Source: an uncultured Flavobacteriales bacterium
Lineage (GTDB): Bacteria; Bacteroidota; Bacteroidia; Flavobacteriales_D; Parvicellaceae
Reading direction: 5' to 3'
Length of the DNA stretch: 64,000 nt
Assembly (NCBI GenBank): GCA_943788755.1
Contig: CALSRM010000003.1
Location: 744,001 to 808,000 of the forward strand
Each line of letters begins with the position of its first letter. The first letter of the stretch is position 1. The position numbers and the translations under genes are program-made. Shown here piece by piece: positions 21,366-31,500 of the stretch. The notes under the pieces were generated by a model. It saw only the letters and a program-made list of their open reading frames with translations. It was not told where the DNA came from and made no database searches.

Positions 21366-22292
21366 ATGAAAAAGGTACTATTAATACTTCCATTATTTCT
21401 CTTTAACTTATTTACATGTGCTCAAACGGGACCATTAACAGACATTTGCTTGGTCACGGTGGATACGACATTTACACACAATGTTATTGTTTGGGAAAGA
21501 GGTTCTCAAACAAGTACTAATCCTATTGATTCAATCAAAATTTACAGAGCAAAATTGTTGGGAGGTGATACTTTGGTTGGTTCTGTTCACTGGGACTCTG
21601 TAAGTCAGTTTCGAGACTATAGTGCTGATCCAAATTTGCGTCCTTATCGATATAGGATATCTGGAATAGATAACCAGGGCTTAGAAGGTCCTCTTAGCAC
21701 GCCTCACCAAACGATTCATTTTGCAATATTGGAGCAAGGAGATAGTATTCGTCTACGGTGGACTAAATATATGGGGGAGACCATAAATTATTATAATTGT
21801 TGGGTTGATTCCGCAGGAAGTGGTCCTGGTGTTGACCTTCTCCACTCTACATTTAATGATGTAGATACAAGCTGGTGGCATAGTGATACGCCATTAGATT
21901 GGACAGGTTTAGGTTATATAGTGGATGTTGATTGGAATGATCAATGTTCTGCAACGAAAGCGCAAGATCACAATACGACAAGATCAAATAGGGCAAATTC
22001 AGTAGAATCGAATCCAAGTAGTCTTAATGAGGGACCAACTATAAAAGAGTTGGCAGTATTTCCAAACCCAATAAATGAAACGGCTCAACTTGTGTTTAGC
22101 TCAAAATCGTGGTCGCCAATTACTGTTTTTATTACAGATGCAATGGGTAGGCAAATTAAACAGTTTAAATCTATAAAGGTTTTAGGACAGCATCAAATAA
22201 ACATTGAAATGGAACAATATAGTTCAGGAATGTATAATGTAGTTCTTATTCAAAACAATAGAGTTTATTCCAAAGTGTTATTTAAGCTGTAA
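21366..22292 (+). CDS. Secreted Fn3-like protein with KAQDHNTTRSNR motif and T9SS type A sorting domain
   Basis: This 308-aa protein has a signal peptide (MKKVLLILPLFLFNLFTCAQ) followed almost directly by the two-part Fn3-like module found in four larger proteins downstream. The module reads CLVTVDTTFTHNVIVWE, then a YRYRISGIDNQGLEGPLS region, HQTIHF, a second beta-sandwich, and CSATKAQDHNTTRSNR near residues 197-212. The last ~75 residues are a type A T9SS sorting domain (LAVFPNPINETAQLVF, FITDAMGRQI, YSSGMYNVVLIQNNRVYSKVLF). It has no SprB or PKD repeats, so it is the minimal form of this family. The product should be secreted through the T9SS and possibly anchored on the surface. Its function is unknown. 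Confidence 0.85.
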   Translation: MKKVLLILPLFLFNLFTCAQTGPLTDICLVTVDTTFTHNVIVWERGSQTSTNPIDSIKIYRAKLLGGDTLVGSVHWDSVSQFRDYSADPNLRPYRYRISGIDNQGLEGPLSTPHQTIHFAILEQGDSIRLRWTKYMGETINYYNCWVDSAGSGPGVDLLHSTFNDVDTSWWHSDTPLDWTGLGYIVDVDWNDQCSATKAQDHNTTRSNRANSVESNPSSLNEGPTIKELAVFPNPINETAQLVFSSKSWSPITVFITDAMGRQIKQFKSIKVLGQHQINIEMEQYSSGMYNVVLIQNNRVYSKVLFKL

Positions 22293-22347
22293 ATAAGAGA
22301 GGCTGAATATTCTTTTTAGTTATGGACTTATTATTCAAGTCAATTTT

Positions 22348-22355
22348 TATCTTTG
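22348..22355 (+). promoter_or_regulatory. Candidate -7 promoter element TATCTTTG
   Basis: This matches the Bacteroidota -7 consensus TAnnTTTG exactly. It ends 4 bp before the GTG start at 22360, so a transcript from it would be nearly leaderless. No clear -33 TTG lies at the expected spacing, which keeps confidence low. Confidence 0.35.
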
Positions 22356-22359
22356 TTTA

Positions 22360-25300
22360 GTGAAAGTCATTATTGTCAATATAATCATCTTGATTTCTCT
22401 GGTTTTTCAGGGATCTGCGCAGAATAGTTCGCCAAGTTTAAATGGAACTTTTTTATTCCAAAACTATTCCCCTAAAGAGTATAACGGGAATCCGCAAATT
22501 TTTGACATAGTTCAAGATTCACGTGGTATAATGTATTTTTCTAATCAGAAAGGAATAATTGAGTATGATGGAACAAAATGGAGTACAATACAAATAGGTC
22601 AAGAAGATTTGAGGTGTCTTTCCTTGGCAAAAGGTAAAGATGGTTTAATTTACGCAGGCGCCAATGGAGATTTTGGGGTGCTTAAACCTAATGCATTAGG
22701 AAGTTTACAATTTGTCTCTGAATTAGGAAACTTAGGAATAGAGACAATCGGTAGGGTTGCTAAAATAATAATACAAGACAATAAGAAGTATCTAAAAACG
22801 GAACAGGGGCTGTACATCATTTCACCGGAAGGATTAGATTTTATAGCTCCAGAAACGGAGATGGAGGACATTTTCTTTTTAGGCAATAAGCTTTACGTAA
22901 TGCAAAAAGGTTTAGGCTTGTTTTTGCTTAAAGACAAAGAATTGAAACCTGTGCAAGAGGGTTATCTGGTCTCAAATAAAGAAATAATCGCTTCGGCAAC
23001 ATTTGGCGATAGAAATTTATTTTTTACCGCTCTAGATGGCATTTACGAGATGTCCAACACTGGAAGGCTTGTTAAAAGGGATATATTTGACGGAACATCT
23101 TTGCTTTCTGCAATTAAAATTGATGATAATTTAATTTCACTAGGGACGAGTTCAAATGGTATTATTGTTATCGATCAAAAGTTTAATATTGTTTACACTG
23201 TTGGCCTAGAAAAAGGCTTAATTGATGCTGCAGTTAAAGCTCAATTTATAGATAACGAAAAAAATCTTTGGTTAGGTACTAATGTGGGAATTTCAAAAGT
23301 TGAGATTAATTCACCGGTCTCTAAGTTTGATTTAACATTTGGCCTTCGAAGTACTGTAGAGGGTTTAATTAGGTTTAATAATCGACTACATGTTGCTTCT
23401 CAAGACGGACTTTATAGTACGAATGATAATGGGTTTTTTGAAAAGATAGAAGGCATTGAAAAAGACTGCTATGGGTTGCATTTGTTTCCAAATGGAAATG
23501 ATACTTTATTGTTAATTGCGGAAGTCCAGGGTGTAATAGCGTTAGATAAAAAAAATGAGAAATTCAAGCTGCAACCGGGAGGTCCCTGGGAAACTCAATT
23601 ATCCCCTCTCAACCCAAATGAGATCATTATTGTTCACTATGATGGATTAGCAAATTTGGTATATGAGAACGATGAGTTTGTTACGGGAAATTATTTTAGA
23701 AAATTCACAGGGGCGGAACCCTTTAATTTTGTTATTCAAGAAGACGGCACATTATGGATTGGTACTATTGCAGATTTAGATGGGGGAGTATATAAAACGC
23801 ATGTTGACATCTTTCGTGATTCAGCTATAAAGTTTGAGCGATTCTATACAGAAGAGGGTCTTCCGGCGGGAGGGTCTACTTATATGTTTCTGAAGGATAA
23901 GGATGTTTTTGCAGGAACAGATAAAGGATTGTTTATATATGACAAAGGAAAGTTTGTTTTATACAATGACTTTGGTGTAGATTTTACAGAAGAAAGAGGT
24001 GTTCATAGAATTAGTCAAGATCCAGAGGGTAATATTTGGATGGTATTATTTGACAAAGAGAATAATTACGAAATAGGTTATTCCAGTCTAGTTGATGGCA
24101 AATATGTCTGGAATAGTAGTATCTTTAGTAGGCACTCCGACGATATAGTTCATGCCTTATTTCATGATGAAAATGGTGTTACTTGGCTAGGCGGAACCAA
24201 CGGTCTGATTCGTTATGATAATAAAATAATTAATAATTACGAGATTCCATTTAATGCTTTAATTCGAAACGTAACTTTTGGTGATAGTTTGTTGTTTGGG
24301 GGTTCATACCAAAAGGACAATAGGGTTATTCTAAACCAGCCGGATAACCTTGAATTTCGTTTAAAGTATTCCGGAAATAAGCCGATTACATTTTCTTTTG
24401 CATCGACTTCCTATATTGATGAAAATAAAACGGAATATCAATTTTTACTGGAGGGTCATGATGATGATTGGAACAAGTGGTCTGTAAGAACAATAAAAGA
24501 ATATTATTTGCCAGAAGGTTCTTACTCGTTTAAAGTAAAAGCTCGAAACATTAATGGTTTAGTTTCAAGTGAAGCGGTTTTCTCTTTCATCGTTTTGCCG
24601 CCATGGTATAGGACAACCCTAGCTTACATTCTCTATGTAATAGGATTTGTGTTTGTTGTGTATATAATTATTCTTTTAAGTATTAGAAGGGTAAAACAAA
24701 AGAATATTCACCTGGAAGGTATTGTGAAAGAACGCACGAAAGAGGTTGTAATTCAAAAGCAAGATGCCGAGAAACAAAGAGATATTGCAGAACATCAGAA
24801 AGAATTAGTAGAGCAAGCGCATCGAGAAATAACAGATAGTATTAACTATGCCGAGAGAATTCAGCGTAGTTTTTTAGCAACGGATGATATTTTAGATGCG
24901 AATTTGGAAGAATATTTTGTGTTCTTTCAGCCAAAAGAAGTGGTAAGTGGAGATTTTTATTGGGCAGATAAGTTGAGTAATGGTAATTTTGCGATGGTAA
25001 ATGCTGATAGTACTGGACATGGAGTGCCGGGAGCTATTATGAGCATACTTAATATTTCCTCTATAGAGAAAGCTGTAAGGCTCAAATTTTTAGAGCCTTA
25101 TGAAATTTTTAATTCTACTCGTAAAACAATTATAGAACGGTTAAAAAAAGACGGTAGCCCGGAAGGAGGGAAAGATGGAATGGACGCGAGTATTATATGC
25201 TTCGATTTTGAGAATAATAAATTTACATACACAGCGGCTCAAAATCCAATTTGGGTAGTTCGAGATGGAGCTCTGACTGAAATAAAACCAGAGAAGATGC

Positions 25301-25578
25301 CGGTTGGAAAACACGATAAAGATTCGGTGCCATTTGTTGGTGGTGTCTTCGAAATGGAAAAAGGGGATGTAATTTACACATTAACGGATGGTTTTCAAGA
25401 TCAATTTGGAGGCCCCAAAGGGAAGAAGTTTATGGTAAAGAAAATGAGAGAATATGTTCTTTCAATTTCTCATTTATCTATGAAAGAGCAGCACACAAGA
25501 GTTAGCGAAGTGTTTTCTAATTGGAAAGGCGACACCGAACAAGTTGACGATGTGTGCGTAATAGGAGTTCGTGTTTAA
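22360..25578 (+). CDS. Periplasmic beta-propeller/Y_Y_Y sensor with C-terminal SpoIIE (PP2C) phosphatase
   Basis: This 1072-aa transmembrane signalling protein starts at GTG, chosen because the signal peptide MKVIIVNIIILISLVFQGSAQ follows at once. Residues ~30-640 contain two-component-regulator propeller repeats (DSRGIMYFSNQKGIIEYDG, DNEKNLWLGTNVGISKVE, DPEGNIWMV, NGVTWLGGTNGLIRYD). A Y_Y_Y-type domain follows (YQFLLEGHDDDWNKWS, LPEGSYSFKVKARN). Next come one TM helix at about 753-775 and a coiled coil to about 835. The SpoIIE/PP2C Ser/Thr phosphatase domain shows VVSGDFYW, ADSTGHGVPGA, GMDASI, LTDGFQDQ and DDVCVIGV, and the Asp residues expected to bind metal are present. It probably senses an extracytoplasmic ligand and dephosphorylates an anti-anti-sigma-like partner, but no such partner gene is in the window. 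It sits between two T9SS cargo genes. Confidence 0.92.
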   Translation: MKVIIVNIIILISLVFQGSAQNSSPSLNGTFLFQNYSPKEYNGNPQIFDIVQDSRGIMYFSNQKGIIEYDGTKWSTIQIGQEDLRCLSLAKGKDGLIYAGANGDFGVLKPNALGSLQFVSELGNLGIETIGRVAKIIIQDNKKYLKTEQGLYIISPEGLDFIAPETEMEDIFFLGNKLYVMQKGLGLFLLKDKELKPVQEGYLVSNKEIIASATFGDRNLFFTALDGIYEMSNTGRLVKRDIFDGTSLLSAIKIDDNLISLGTSSNGIIVIDQKFNIVYTVGLEKGLIDAAVKAQFIDNEKNLWLGTNVGISKVEINSPVSKFDLTFGLRSTVEGLIRFNNRLHVASQDGLYSTNDNGFFEKIEGIEKDCYGLHLFPNGNDTLLLIAEVQGVIALDKKNEKFKLQPGGPWETQLSPLNPNEIIIVHYDGLANLVYENDEFVTGNYFRKFTGAEPFNFVIQEDGTLWIGTIADLDGGVYKTHVDIFRDSAIKFERFYTEEGLPAGGSTYMFLKDKDVFAGTDKGLFIYDKGKFVLYNDFGVDFTEERGVHRISQDPEGNIWMVLFDKENNYEIGYSSLVDGKYVWNSSIFSRHSDDIVHALFHDENGVTWLGGTNGLIRYDNKIINNYEIPFNALIRNVTFGDSLLFGGSYQKDNRVILNQPDNLEFRLKYSGNKPITFSFASTSYIDENKTEYQFLLEGHDDDWNKWSVRTIKEYYLPEGSYSFKVKARNINGLVSSEAVFSFIVLPPWYRTTLAYILYVIGFVFVVYIIILLSIRRVKQKNIHLEGIVKERTKEVVIQKQDAEKQRDIAEHQKELVEQAHREITDSINYAERIQRSFLATDDILDANLEEYFVFFQPKEVVSGDFYWADKLSNGNFAMVNADSTGHGVPGAIMSILNISSIEKAVRLKFLEPYEIFNSTRKTIIERLKKDGSPEGGKDGMDASIICFDFENNKFTYTAAQNPIWVVRDGALTEIKPEKMPVGKHDKDSVPFVGGVFEMEKGDVIYTLTDGFQDQFGGPKGKKFMVKKMREYVLSISHLSMKEQHTRVSEVFSNWKGDTEQVDDVCVIGVRV

Positions 25579-25765
25579 CGAACTTCTATGAAGTAGTTTA
25601 CATTGCGGTCATTCGAAAGGGACCTGTATAGGTGAAAATCAAAAATTATTAATGATTTAGAGCAATAATCATCAATTCGATGAGTTCTCGTTTAACGTAT
25701 GACGAATAGTTGATATATTTAGATAAGTAATGGTTATTGAGTGTTTTAGTTAGAGTTAAATGTAT

Positions 25766-25773
25766 TATATTTG
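25766..25773 (+). promoter_or_regulatory. Candidate -7 promoter element TATATTTG of the secreted-protein operon
   Basis: This is an exact TAnnTTTG match 28 bp before the ATG at 25802, in the 223-bp gap that separates the phosphatase gene from the adhesin operon. A TTG at 25737-25739 is too far upstream (26-bp spacer) to be a convincing -33 box. The position rules against translation starting at the ATG at 25760, which would lie upstream of the promoter. Confidence 0.5.
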
Positions 25774-25801
25774 CATTCGGTCTTTAAAAAAATCATGCCA
25801 A

Positions 25802-28800
25802 ATGAAAAAACATTACATACTTTCAACTTTACTTTCCATATTCACATTCTTCTCAATCAATGCGCAGATTTCATTTACTGCAGATGTTACATCAGGATGT
25901 GCACCTTTAACAGTTAATTTCACCAATACTACTAGTGATCCTAATGCCGTGTCCTATCAATGGTATTTCGGTACGGGGAATTGGTTCAATGGAACCAATG
26001 AAACCCAGACCTTTTTGTCGGCGGGCAATTATTGGGCTCATCTAGAGGCTTATGATGGTAATGGTGGGTATTTAGGTAATTATGAAATTGAAATACAAGT
26101 TTCTGGATCAGCCTCACACATTTCAATGAATAATGACTCAGCTTGTGTTAATGATCAGACATATTTTTGGTTAACAATTGAGGCTACAAGTTCGTCTTGG
26201 GATTTTGGAGATGGCACTACTTATTTCGAGAACTCAGGTTATTCTCAAGCAAGTCATAATTATTCATCACCTGGAACGTATGTGGTGAGTTGTGAATATG
26301 TTAATCAATGTGGAACGTTTAATATTGACTCTACAGTCAACATCGTTTCTAGTGGGCTGGGAATTCAATACCTTCCTTATATCTACTCTTATATAGATAC
26401 TACTTGTCCGAATTCCTTGGTTTCTTTTCAGACCGATGATAATTACAGCAATTTGGAATGGGATTATAACGATGGGCTTTTTGATTATGATGCATACTCG
26501 CAGCACGGCTTCGCTAATTTAGGTTGGAATTATATTGATTTAACAGTGACCAATGGTTGCGGGGTTTCAGAAACAGTTACCGATAGTGTTTACATTGATA
26601 ATAGCGCCCCTGTAACTGGAGAAAGTGTTTCCGGACCAGGTACAATATGTCCCGGAGAACAATTTTATATTCAGGCATGGAGTGACAATGGCACAACTTA
26701 TGAATGGGACATGGCAGATGGTAGTTCAACCATTATGGGAGACTATATTAACTACACATATAGCTCAATTGGCACTTACAGTATTAATTTGTTAATTACT
26801 AACGACTGTGGAAGTACTTTAAATGTACCTTATGAGGTTGTGGTATCTAACAATGCATCTATTAATAATGCATACTTGCAATTTAACACAACCACTGTTT
26901 GTCCCGGCGATCCGATGGAGTTTTGGGTAAACAATCAATATGATTATTATGTTGATTTTGGAGACGGAACAGGTACTAGTGATGGTTATAATCATGTTTA
27001 TAATAATTTGGGTGCATACCCAATTTCAGTAACCTATCAAAATGCATGTGGAAATAGTGTAACGTTGTATGATACAATTAATGTGGAGGACAATTTGCCA
27101 TTTACAGGAAATCCATATGCTAATATGAATAATGGTACTGTGTGTGTTAATACCGAAGCTGAATTTTATGCTCAGTCGGGATATTCAAGTTATGTTTGGG
27201 ATTTTGGAGACGGTGGTACCTCTACAAATAAAGATGCAGATCATATTTACACTGCGGCTGGCACCTACAATGCCTCTGTTGAGATTACAAATGGTTGTGG
27301 AGCAAGCACAACCGTGTTAGTTCCGGTGAACATTGTTGATGATATGCCAGTTGGAAATTGGTATTATCAAATCTATGGTGACTCAGCTTGTCCAAATGAT
27401 GAGGTTTTATTTGTAGCTGAAAACTCGGGTAATGGCATTTCATATTCTTGGGATTTTGGAGATGGAACTTCCTCAAATGGATATAATTTTGCTCACTCTT
27501 ACACAAATCCCGGGTTGTATATTATAACGATTATTGCTACTAATGGCTGTGGGAATGATACTACTGTTTTAGATTCAATTGTTGTGGATAATAATGTTTA
27601 TCCCGGGCCAAATACTGTGCAGGTGTTTAATCAGCCTCAAGGGTGCATTGGAGATGAGTTGTATTTTGTTGTTGCTCCATCTGGAGCAGGCGACTATACC
27701 TGGGACTTTGGGGATGGAAACTCAACCACTTCCACATTTCCCTTAGTTGTTGAGGGTGAAGGTTCTTATGATGTTGCTTTGCATCCTTTTTTAGCATCGG
27801 GAAATTATGAAGCGCATTTTTCTGTTACAAATGGATGCGGGAATGTCTACTACGACACAATGCAAGTTCAGATTGGAGCAATTGGAGATAGTGTTCAAGT
27901 TAATACAGGATTTTTTTACAATGAAGCAGGAGCTTCTTGTCAGGGTCAACCAATAGAGTTTTCTGCGGTGGGAGCGTCTAGTTATTCTTGGAATTTTGGT
28001 GATGGAACCGGTGTTTTAGTGACTCAAGGTTCATTAACTCCTGTTTATCATACGTATGCGAATCCTGGCACCTACAATATAGTTGTAAATGGGTTTAACA
28101 ATTGTGGAAATTCTGATAGTAGAACAGAAGAAATTTTTATTCCTCAATCATTAATTGACATATCAACAAATGCTGTTCAATTGGCAAACTGCGGTGAGAA
28201 TAATGGGATGGCAGTTGTTTCTGCTACAGGAGGAATGCCTCCGTATGAATATTCTTGGAGCAATGGAGATAATTCTGTAATTGCAGATAGTTTGGGGTCA
28301 GGTTTATACGTAATTACTGTAACAGATAATAATGATTGTTCTAGCGAGGGGATAGTAACAGTTGATGATAATCAAGGTCCAACTATATTAGTTGATAACG
28401 TTACAAACTTAGGTTGTTTTGGAGGAGCGAATGGAACAATTAGCGTTTCTATTCTTGGTGGGGCACCACCTTACGAAATCATTTGGTCAAATGGAGATCA
28501 AACAGAAGATATTTTTGGATTAGTTGCAGGGCCTTATGAGATTTTTGTAACAGATGCAAATGGATGTATGGGGATGGAAAGCATTACCGTTACGCAACCA
28601 GAGGAGGCAATTGTATCCATTATTACGCAACCATCTGCATGTGGAAATAACACAGGGGGAGCAATGGCTGTGATTAATAGTGGTGCAGCTCCATATAACT
28701 ATATCTGGCCAAATCAAACAGGCCCTGTTCATCAAACAGGTGGATTAGCACCTGGAATTTATGAACTCTTGGTTATTGATGCAAATACATGTTTATTGCA

Positions 28801-30679
28801 ACAAGATTTTGTGATAAATGAAAATACAGCGCCAATAATCTTATTGGATTCTGTAGCAACCGGAACTTGTTCAGGAGATTTGAGTTCAATCTACATCAAT
28901 ACAATAGGAGGATTGCCTCCTTTTACCTACAGTTGGTCAAATGGAACGACAGATGAAGATTTGACGGATGTGTTGCCGGGGGATTATGATGTGCAAATTA
29001 CCAGTGCGAATGGCTGTTCTTCATATCTTACTCATACAGTAGAAATGACATTGCCAGATGAAAATCCAATCTGTATTGTTTCGGTAGATACCTTACTAGG
29101 AGGGAATTTAGTTGTTTGGGAGCCAATTCAAACGTCAGGGGTTGACTATTACAATGTATACAAAGAAAGTTCTCAAAGTGGACTATACTATTTAATTGGA
29201 ACAACAGATGCAGATAGTTTAAGTTTTTACCATGATGTAAGCTCTGATCCTCAAATTAGATCTTGGAGATATAAAATAGCTGCTGTAGATAATTGTGGAA
29301 ATGAATCTGACCTGAGTGATGAGCATAAAACAATTCATTTAACAGCTAACTTGGGAGTTGGAAATGTGGTTAACCTTATTTGGGACAACTATGAAGGGTT
29401 TAACTATTCTACTTTTTATGTGAATAGATATCATCCAACCACAGGATGGATGGTAATAGATTCATTAGGAGCGAACTTAAATTCATATACAGATGTTACA
29501 CCCCCAAGTGATAGTAATTTGGTGTATCAGGTAACAATTAGTGCGCCGGGGTTATGCTCTGCGCAAAAAGCACAAGATCATAATACTACGCGTTCCAATA
29601 GAGCTTCAATTAATGGAGGAGTTGCTCCAACATCAGATTTCAGCGCTTCTGCAATACAAATTGTTTCAGGATCAAGTATTGATTTTACGGATGAATCGCT
29701 GAATAATCCAACCACGTGGAGTTGGGATTTTTATGGGGCTACTCCAGCAACATCAACGGATCAGCACCCAACGAATATTACCTATGATAACGTCGGTTTA
29801 TATGAAGTTCGCTTAATAGTAAGTAACGCTAATGGTATAGATACTTTAGTTAGGACCAATTACATTGAAGTTACGTCAATGGGAGGCGCTGCCCCTACTT
29901 CAGGTTTCGTAGCCAGTGCTACACAACTACCTGAGGGGAATTCTGTTGATTTTACGGATGAATCGCTGAATAATCCAACCACGTGGAGTTGGGATTTTTA
30001 TGGGGCTACTCCAGCAACATCAACGGATCAGCACCCAACGAATATTACCTATGATAACGTCGGTTTATATGATGTTCGCTTAATAGTAAGTAACGCTAAT
30101 GGTATAGATACTTTAGTTAGGACCAATTACATTGAAGTTACGTCAATGGGAGGCGCTGCCCCCACTTCAGGGTTCTTAGCAAGTGACACGCTGATACCTG
30201 AGGGGAATTCTGTTGATTTCCTGGATCAGAGCCAAAATAACCCTACTTCCTGGACATGGTTATTTGACGGTGCAAGCCCGACTTTTTCTAATGATCAATC
30301 GCCCACAGGTATTGTATACAATACAATAGGGAGTTATGATGTAACACTTATAACAAGTAACGCGAATGGTATAGACACTTTAATTAAAACAGCTTATATT
30401 GATGTAGCAGCAGCAAATTCCATAAATGAAAATAGAGTAGATGATATAAAGATATATCCCAATCCAACATCCGGTCAAATATCCATTGATGTAAATGGAT
30501 ATAACGGACCAATTGACATCCAAGTGTTCGATCTTCAAGGAAAATTGCTTTTAAATAAATTAAACTCAACTAAGAATAAAATACTTACATTAAGTATGTT
30601 GGAATTTGAAACAGGAATGTACTTGATGAAAATATCTTCGGAAAATGAAGTAAAAACGATTAGATTAATTAAACAATAA
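25802..30679 (+). CDS. Multi-PKD/SprB surface protein with Fn3-like module, T9SS type A cargo
   Basis: The product is 1625 aa. The start at 25802 gives a clean signal peptide (MKKHYILSTLLSIFTFFSIN-AQ); the in-frame ATG at 25760 adds 14 unlikely residues and lies upstream of a -7 element. About nine PKD-like domains occupy the N-terminal half (WDFGDGTTYF, WDMADGSS, WDFGDGGTS, WDFGDGNSTT, WNFGDGTGV). About four SprB-type repeats follow (28170-29040), then the two-part Fn3-like module ending in CSAQKAQDHNTTRSNR. Three more PKD domains and a type A sorting domain (IKIYPNPTSGQISIDV, VFDLQGKLLLNK, ETGMYLMKISSENEVKTIRL) complete it. Cysteines pair within most domains. It is the first gene of a tightly spaced operon, 25 bp before the next. 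An adhesive or structural surface role is inferred. Confidence 0.88.
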   Translation: MKKHYILSTLLSIFTFFSINAQISFTADVTSGCAPLTVNFTNTTSDPNAVSYQWYFGTGNWFNGTNETQTFLSAGNYWAHLEAYDGNGGYLGNYEIEIQVSGSASHISMNNDSACVNDQTYFWLTIEATSSSWDFGDGTTYFENSGYSQASHNYSSPGTYVVSCEYVNQCGTFNIDSTVNIVSSGLGIQYLPYIYSYIDTTCPNSLVSFQTDDNYSNLEWDYNDGLFDYDAYSQHGFANLGWNYIDLTVTNGCGVSETVTDSVYIDNSAPVTGESVSGPGTICPGEQFYIQAWSDNGTTYEWDMADGSSTIMGDYINYTYSSIGTYSINLLITNDCGSTLNVPYEVVVSNNASINNAYLQFNTTTVCPGDPMEFWVNNQYDYYVDFGDGTGTSDGYNHVYNNLGAYPISVTYQNACGNSVTLYDTINVEDNLPFTGNPYANMNNGTVCVNTEAEFYAQSGYSSYVWDFGDGGTSTNKDADHIYTAAGTYNASVEITNGCGASTTVLVPVNIVDDMPVGNWYYQIYGDSACPNDEVLFVAENSGNGISYSWDFGDGTSSNGYNFAHSYTNPGLYIITIIATNGCGNDTTVLDSIVVDNNVYPGPNTVQVFNQPQGCIGDELYFVVAPSGAGDYTWDFGDGNSTTSTFPLVVEGEGSYDVALHPFLASGNYEAHFSVTNGCGNVYYDTMQVQIGAIGDSVQVNTGFFYNEAGASCQGQPIEFSAVGASSYSWNFGDGTGVLVTQGSLTPVYHTYANPGTYNIVVNGFNNCGNSDSRTEEIFIPQSLIDISTNAVQLANCGENNGMAVVSATGGMPPYEYSWSNGDNSVIADSLGSGLYVITVTDNNDCSSEGIVTVDDNQGPTILVDNVTNLGCFGGANGTISVSILGGAPPYEIIWSNGDQTEDIFGLVAGPYEIFVTDANGCMGMESITVTQPEEAIVSIITQPSACGNNTGGAMAVINSGAAPYNYIWPNQTGPVHQTGGLAPGIYELLVIDANTCLLQQDFVINENTAPIILLDSVATGTCSGDLSSIYINTIGGLPPFTYSWSNGTTDEDLTDVLPGDYDVQITSANGCSSYLTHTVEMTLPDENPICIVSVDTLLGGNLVVWEPIQTSGVDYYNVYKESSQSGLYYLIGTTDADSLSFYHDVSSDPQIRSWRYKIAAVDNCGNESDLSDEHKTIHLTANLGVGNVVNLIWDNYEGFNYSTFYVNRYHPTTGWMVIDSLGANLNSYTDVTPPSDSNLVYQVTISAPGLCSAQKAQDHNTTRSNRASINGGVAPTSDFSASAIQIVSGSSIDFTDESLNNPTTWSWDFYGATPATSTDQHPTNITYDNVGLYEVRLIVSNANGIDTLVRTNYIEVTSMGGAAPTSGFVASATQLPEGNSVDFTDESLNNPTTWSWDFYGATPATSTDQHPTNITYDNVGLYDVRLIVSNANGIDTLVRTNYIEVTSMGGAAPTSGFLASDTLIPEGNSVDFLDQSQNNPTSWTWLFDGASPTFSNDQSPTGIVYNTIGSYDVTLITSNANGIDTLIKTAYIDVAAANSINENRVDDIKIYPNPTSGQISIDVNGYNGPIDIQVFDLQGKLLLNKLNSTKNKILTLSMLEFETGMYLMKISSENEVKTIRLIKQ
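29681..30415 (+). repeat. Three tandem PKD domains, 267-bp period
   Basis: Copies aligned on the DF(T/L)D motif start at 29681, 29948 and 30215, exactly 267 bp (89 aa) apart. The first two are almost identical for about 220 bp (VDFTDESLNNPTTWSWDFYG, then NANGIDTLVRTNYIEVTSMG); the third has diverged (LDQSQNNPTSWTWLFDG). Their placement between the TRSNR motif and the sorting domain is unique in this window. Confidence 0.92.
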
Positions 30680-31089
30680 AGAGACCTCTGCAAAAACGGC
30701 ACCTATGAAAAACATACTTTCTACTGCAATTATCTCATTCATTTCTGTTGTCCAAGGTTTTTCCTTAACAACTTTACTTGTTGATGGAATAACAAATGTA
30801 ACTTGCTATGGTGGCTCCGACGGCGCTATTACTCTATCTGCCTCTGGAGGCCAGGCACCATATCAGTTTAGTATAGATGGTGGTGCTACTTGGGTTACTC
30901 CTAATCAATTTACGGGATTAACTGCTGGACCGTATGATGCGATGGTAAAAGATGGTGCGGGAGCAACAGATGGTTTGACTGTAAATGTTATTGAACCAGC
31001 AGCATATACTGCTAATATCACTGCAACAAATGTTTCTTGTAACGGTGCGTGTGATGGGAATGCAACCGTATTTGCTGCCGGGGGAACAC

Positions 31090-31500
31090 AAACCTTGACT
31101 ACTTTGAGCGATCAGCAAAATACCCAAGGATGTGGAGCAGGTGCGGGTGATGATCAACAATATTGGCAATCATTTACTGCATCATCAGCTGGTTATCTGA
31201 GATCACTGCAGCTTAAGTTTTTTGATAGCTATGGCGAAACCCCTCAAATATCGATTAGAGAAGGAAGTGGTACTGCTAATACTGTTTTAACGACGGGCAA
31301 TATTACTAAAGCATCGGTAGCGACTTGTACCTTCAATAATCCTGTATATATGAATGTTGGTCAGCAATTTACTTTTCAGATTTCAGATGGATCGGGAATC
31401 CGAAGTTCTTGTGATAATGTTTACGCAGGTGGGGTATGTGGAGGAGGTTCTTTGCCAGGTACGGACTTGGTTTTTTCTACATTTATAAGTGATTTTTCGG
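31090..31500 (+). other. Non-SprB domain (~130 aa) inserted inside a SprB repeat
   Basis: A SprB repeat begins at about 31030 (NVSCNGACDGNATVFAAGGT) and resumes at about 31512 (YQWDAAGGNGTAAATNSTLC). Between them is an unrelated beta-rich segment (QQYWQSFTASSAGYLRSLQL, ISIREGSG, NVGQQFTFQIS). The break falls exactly at the GG-T turn before the Tyr-Tyr-Trp strand of the repeat. I do not recognise the domain with certainty; it looks like a carbohydrate-binding or anchor-type beta-sandwich. Confidence 0.6.
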
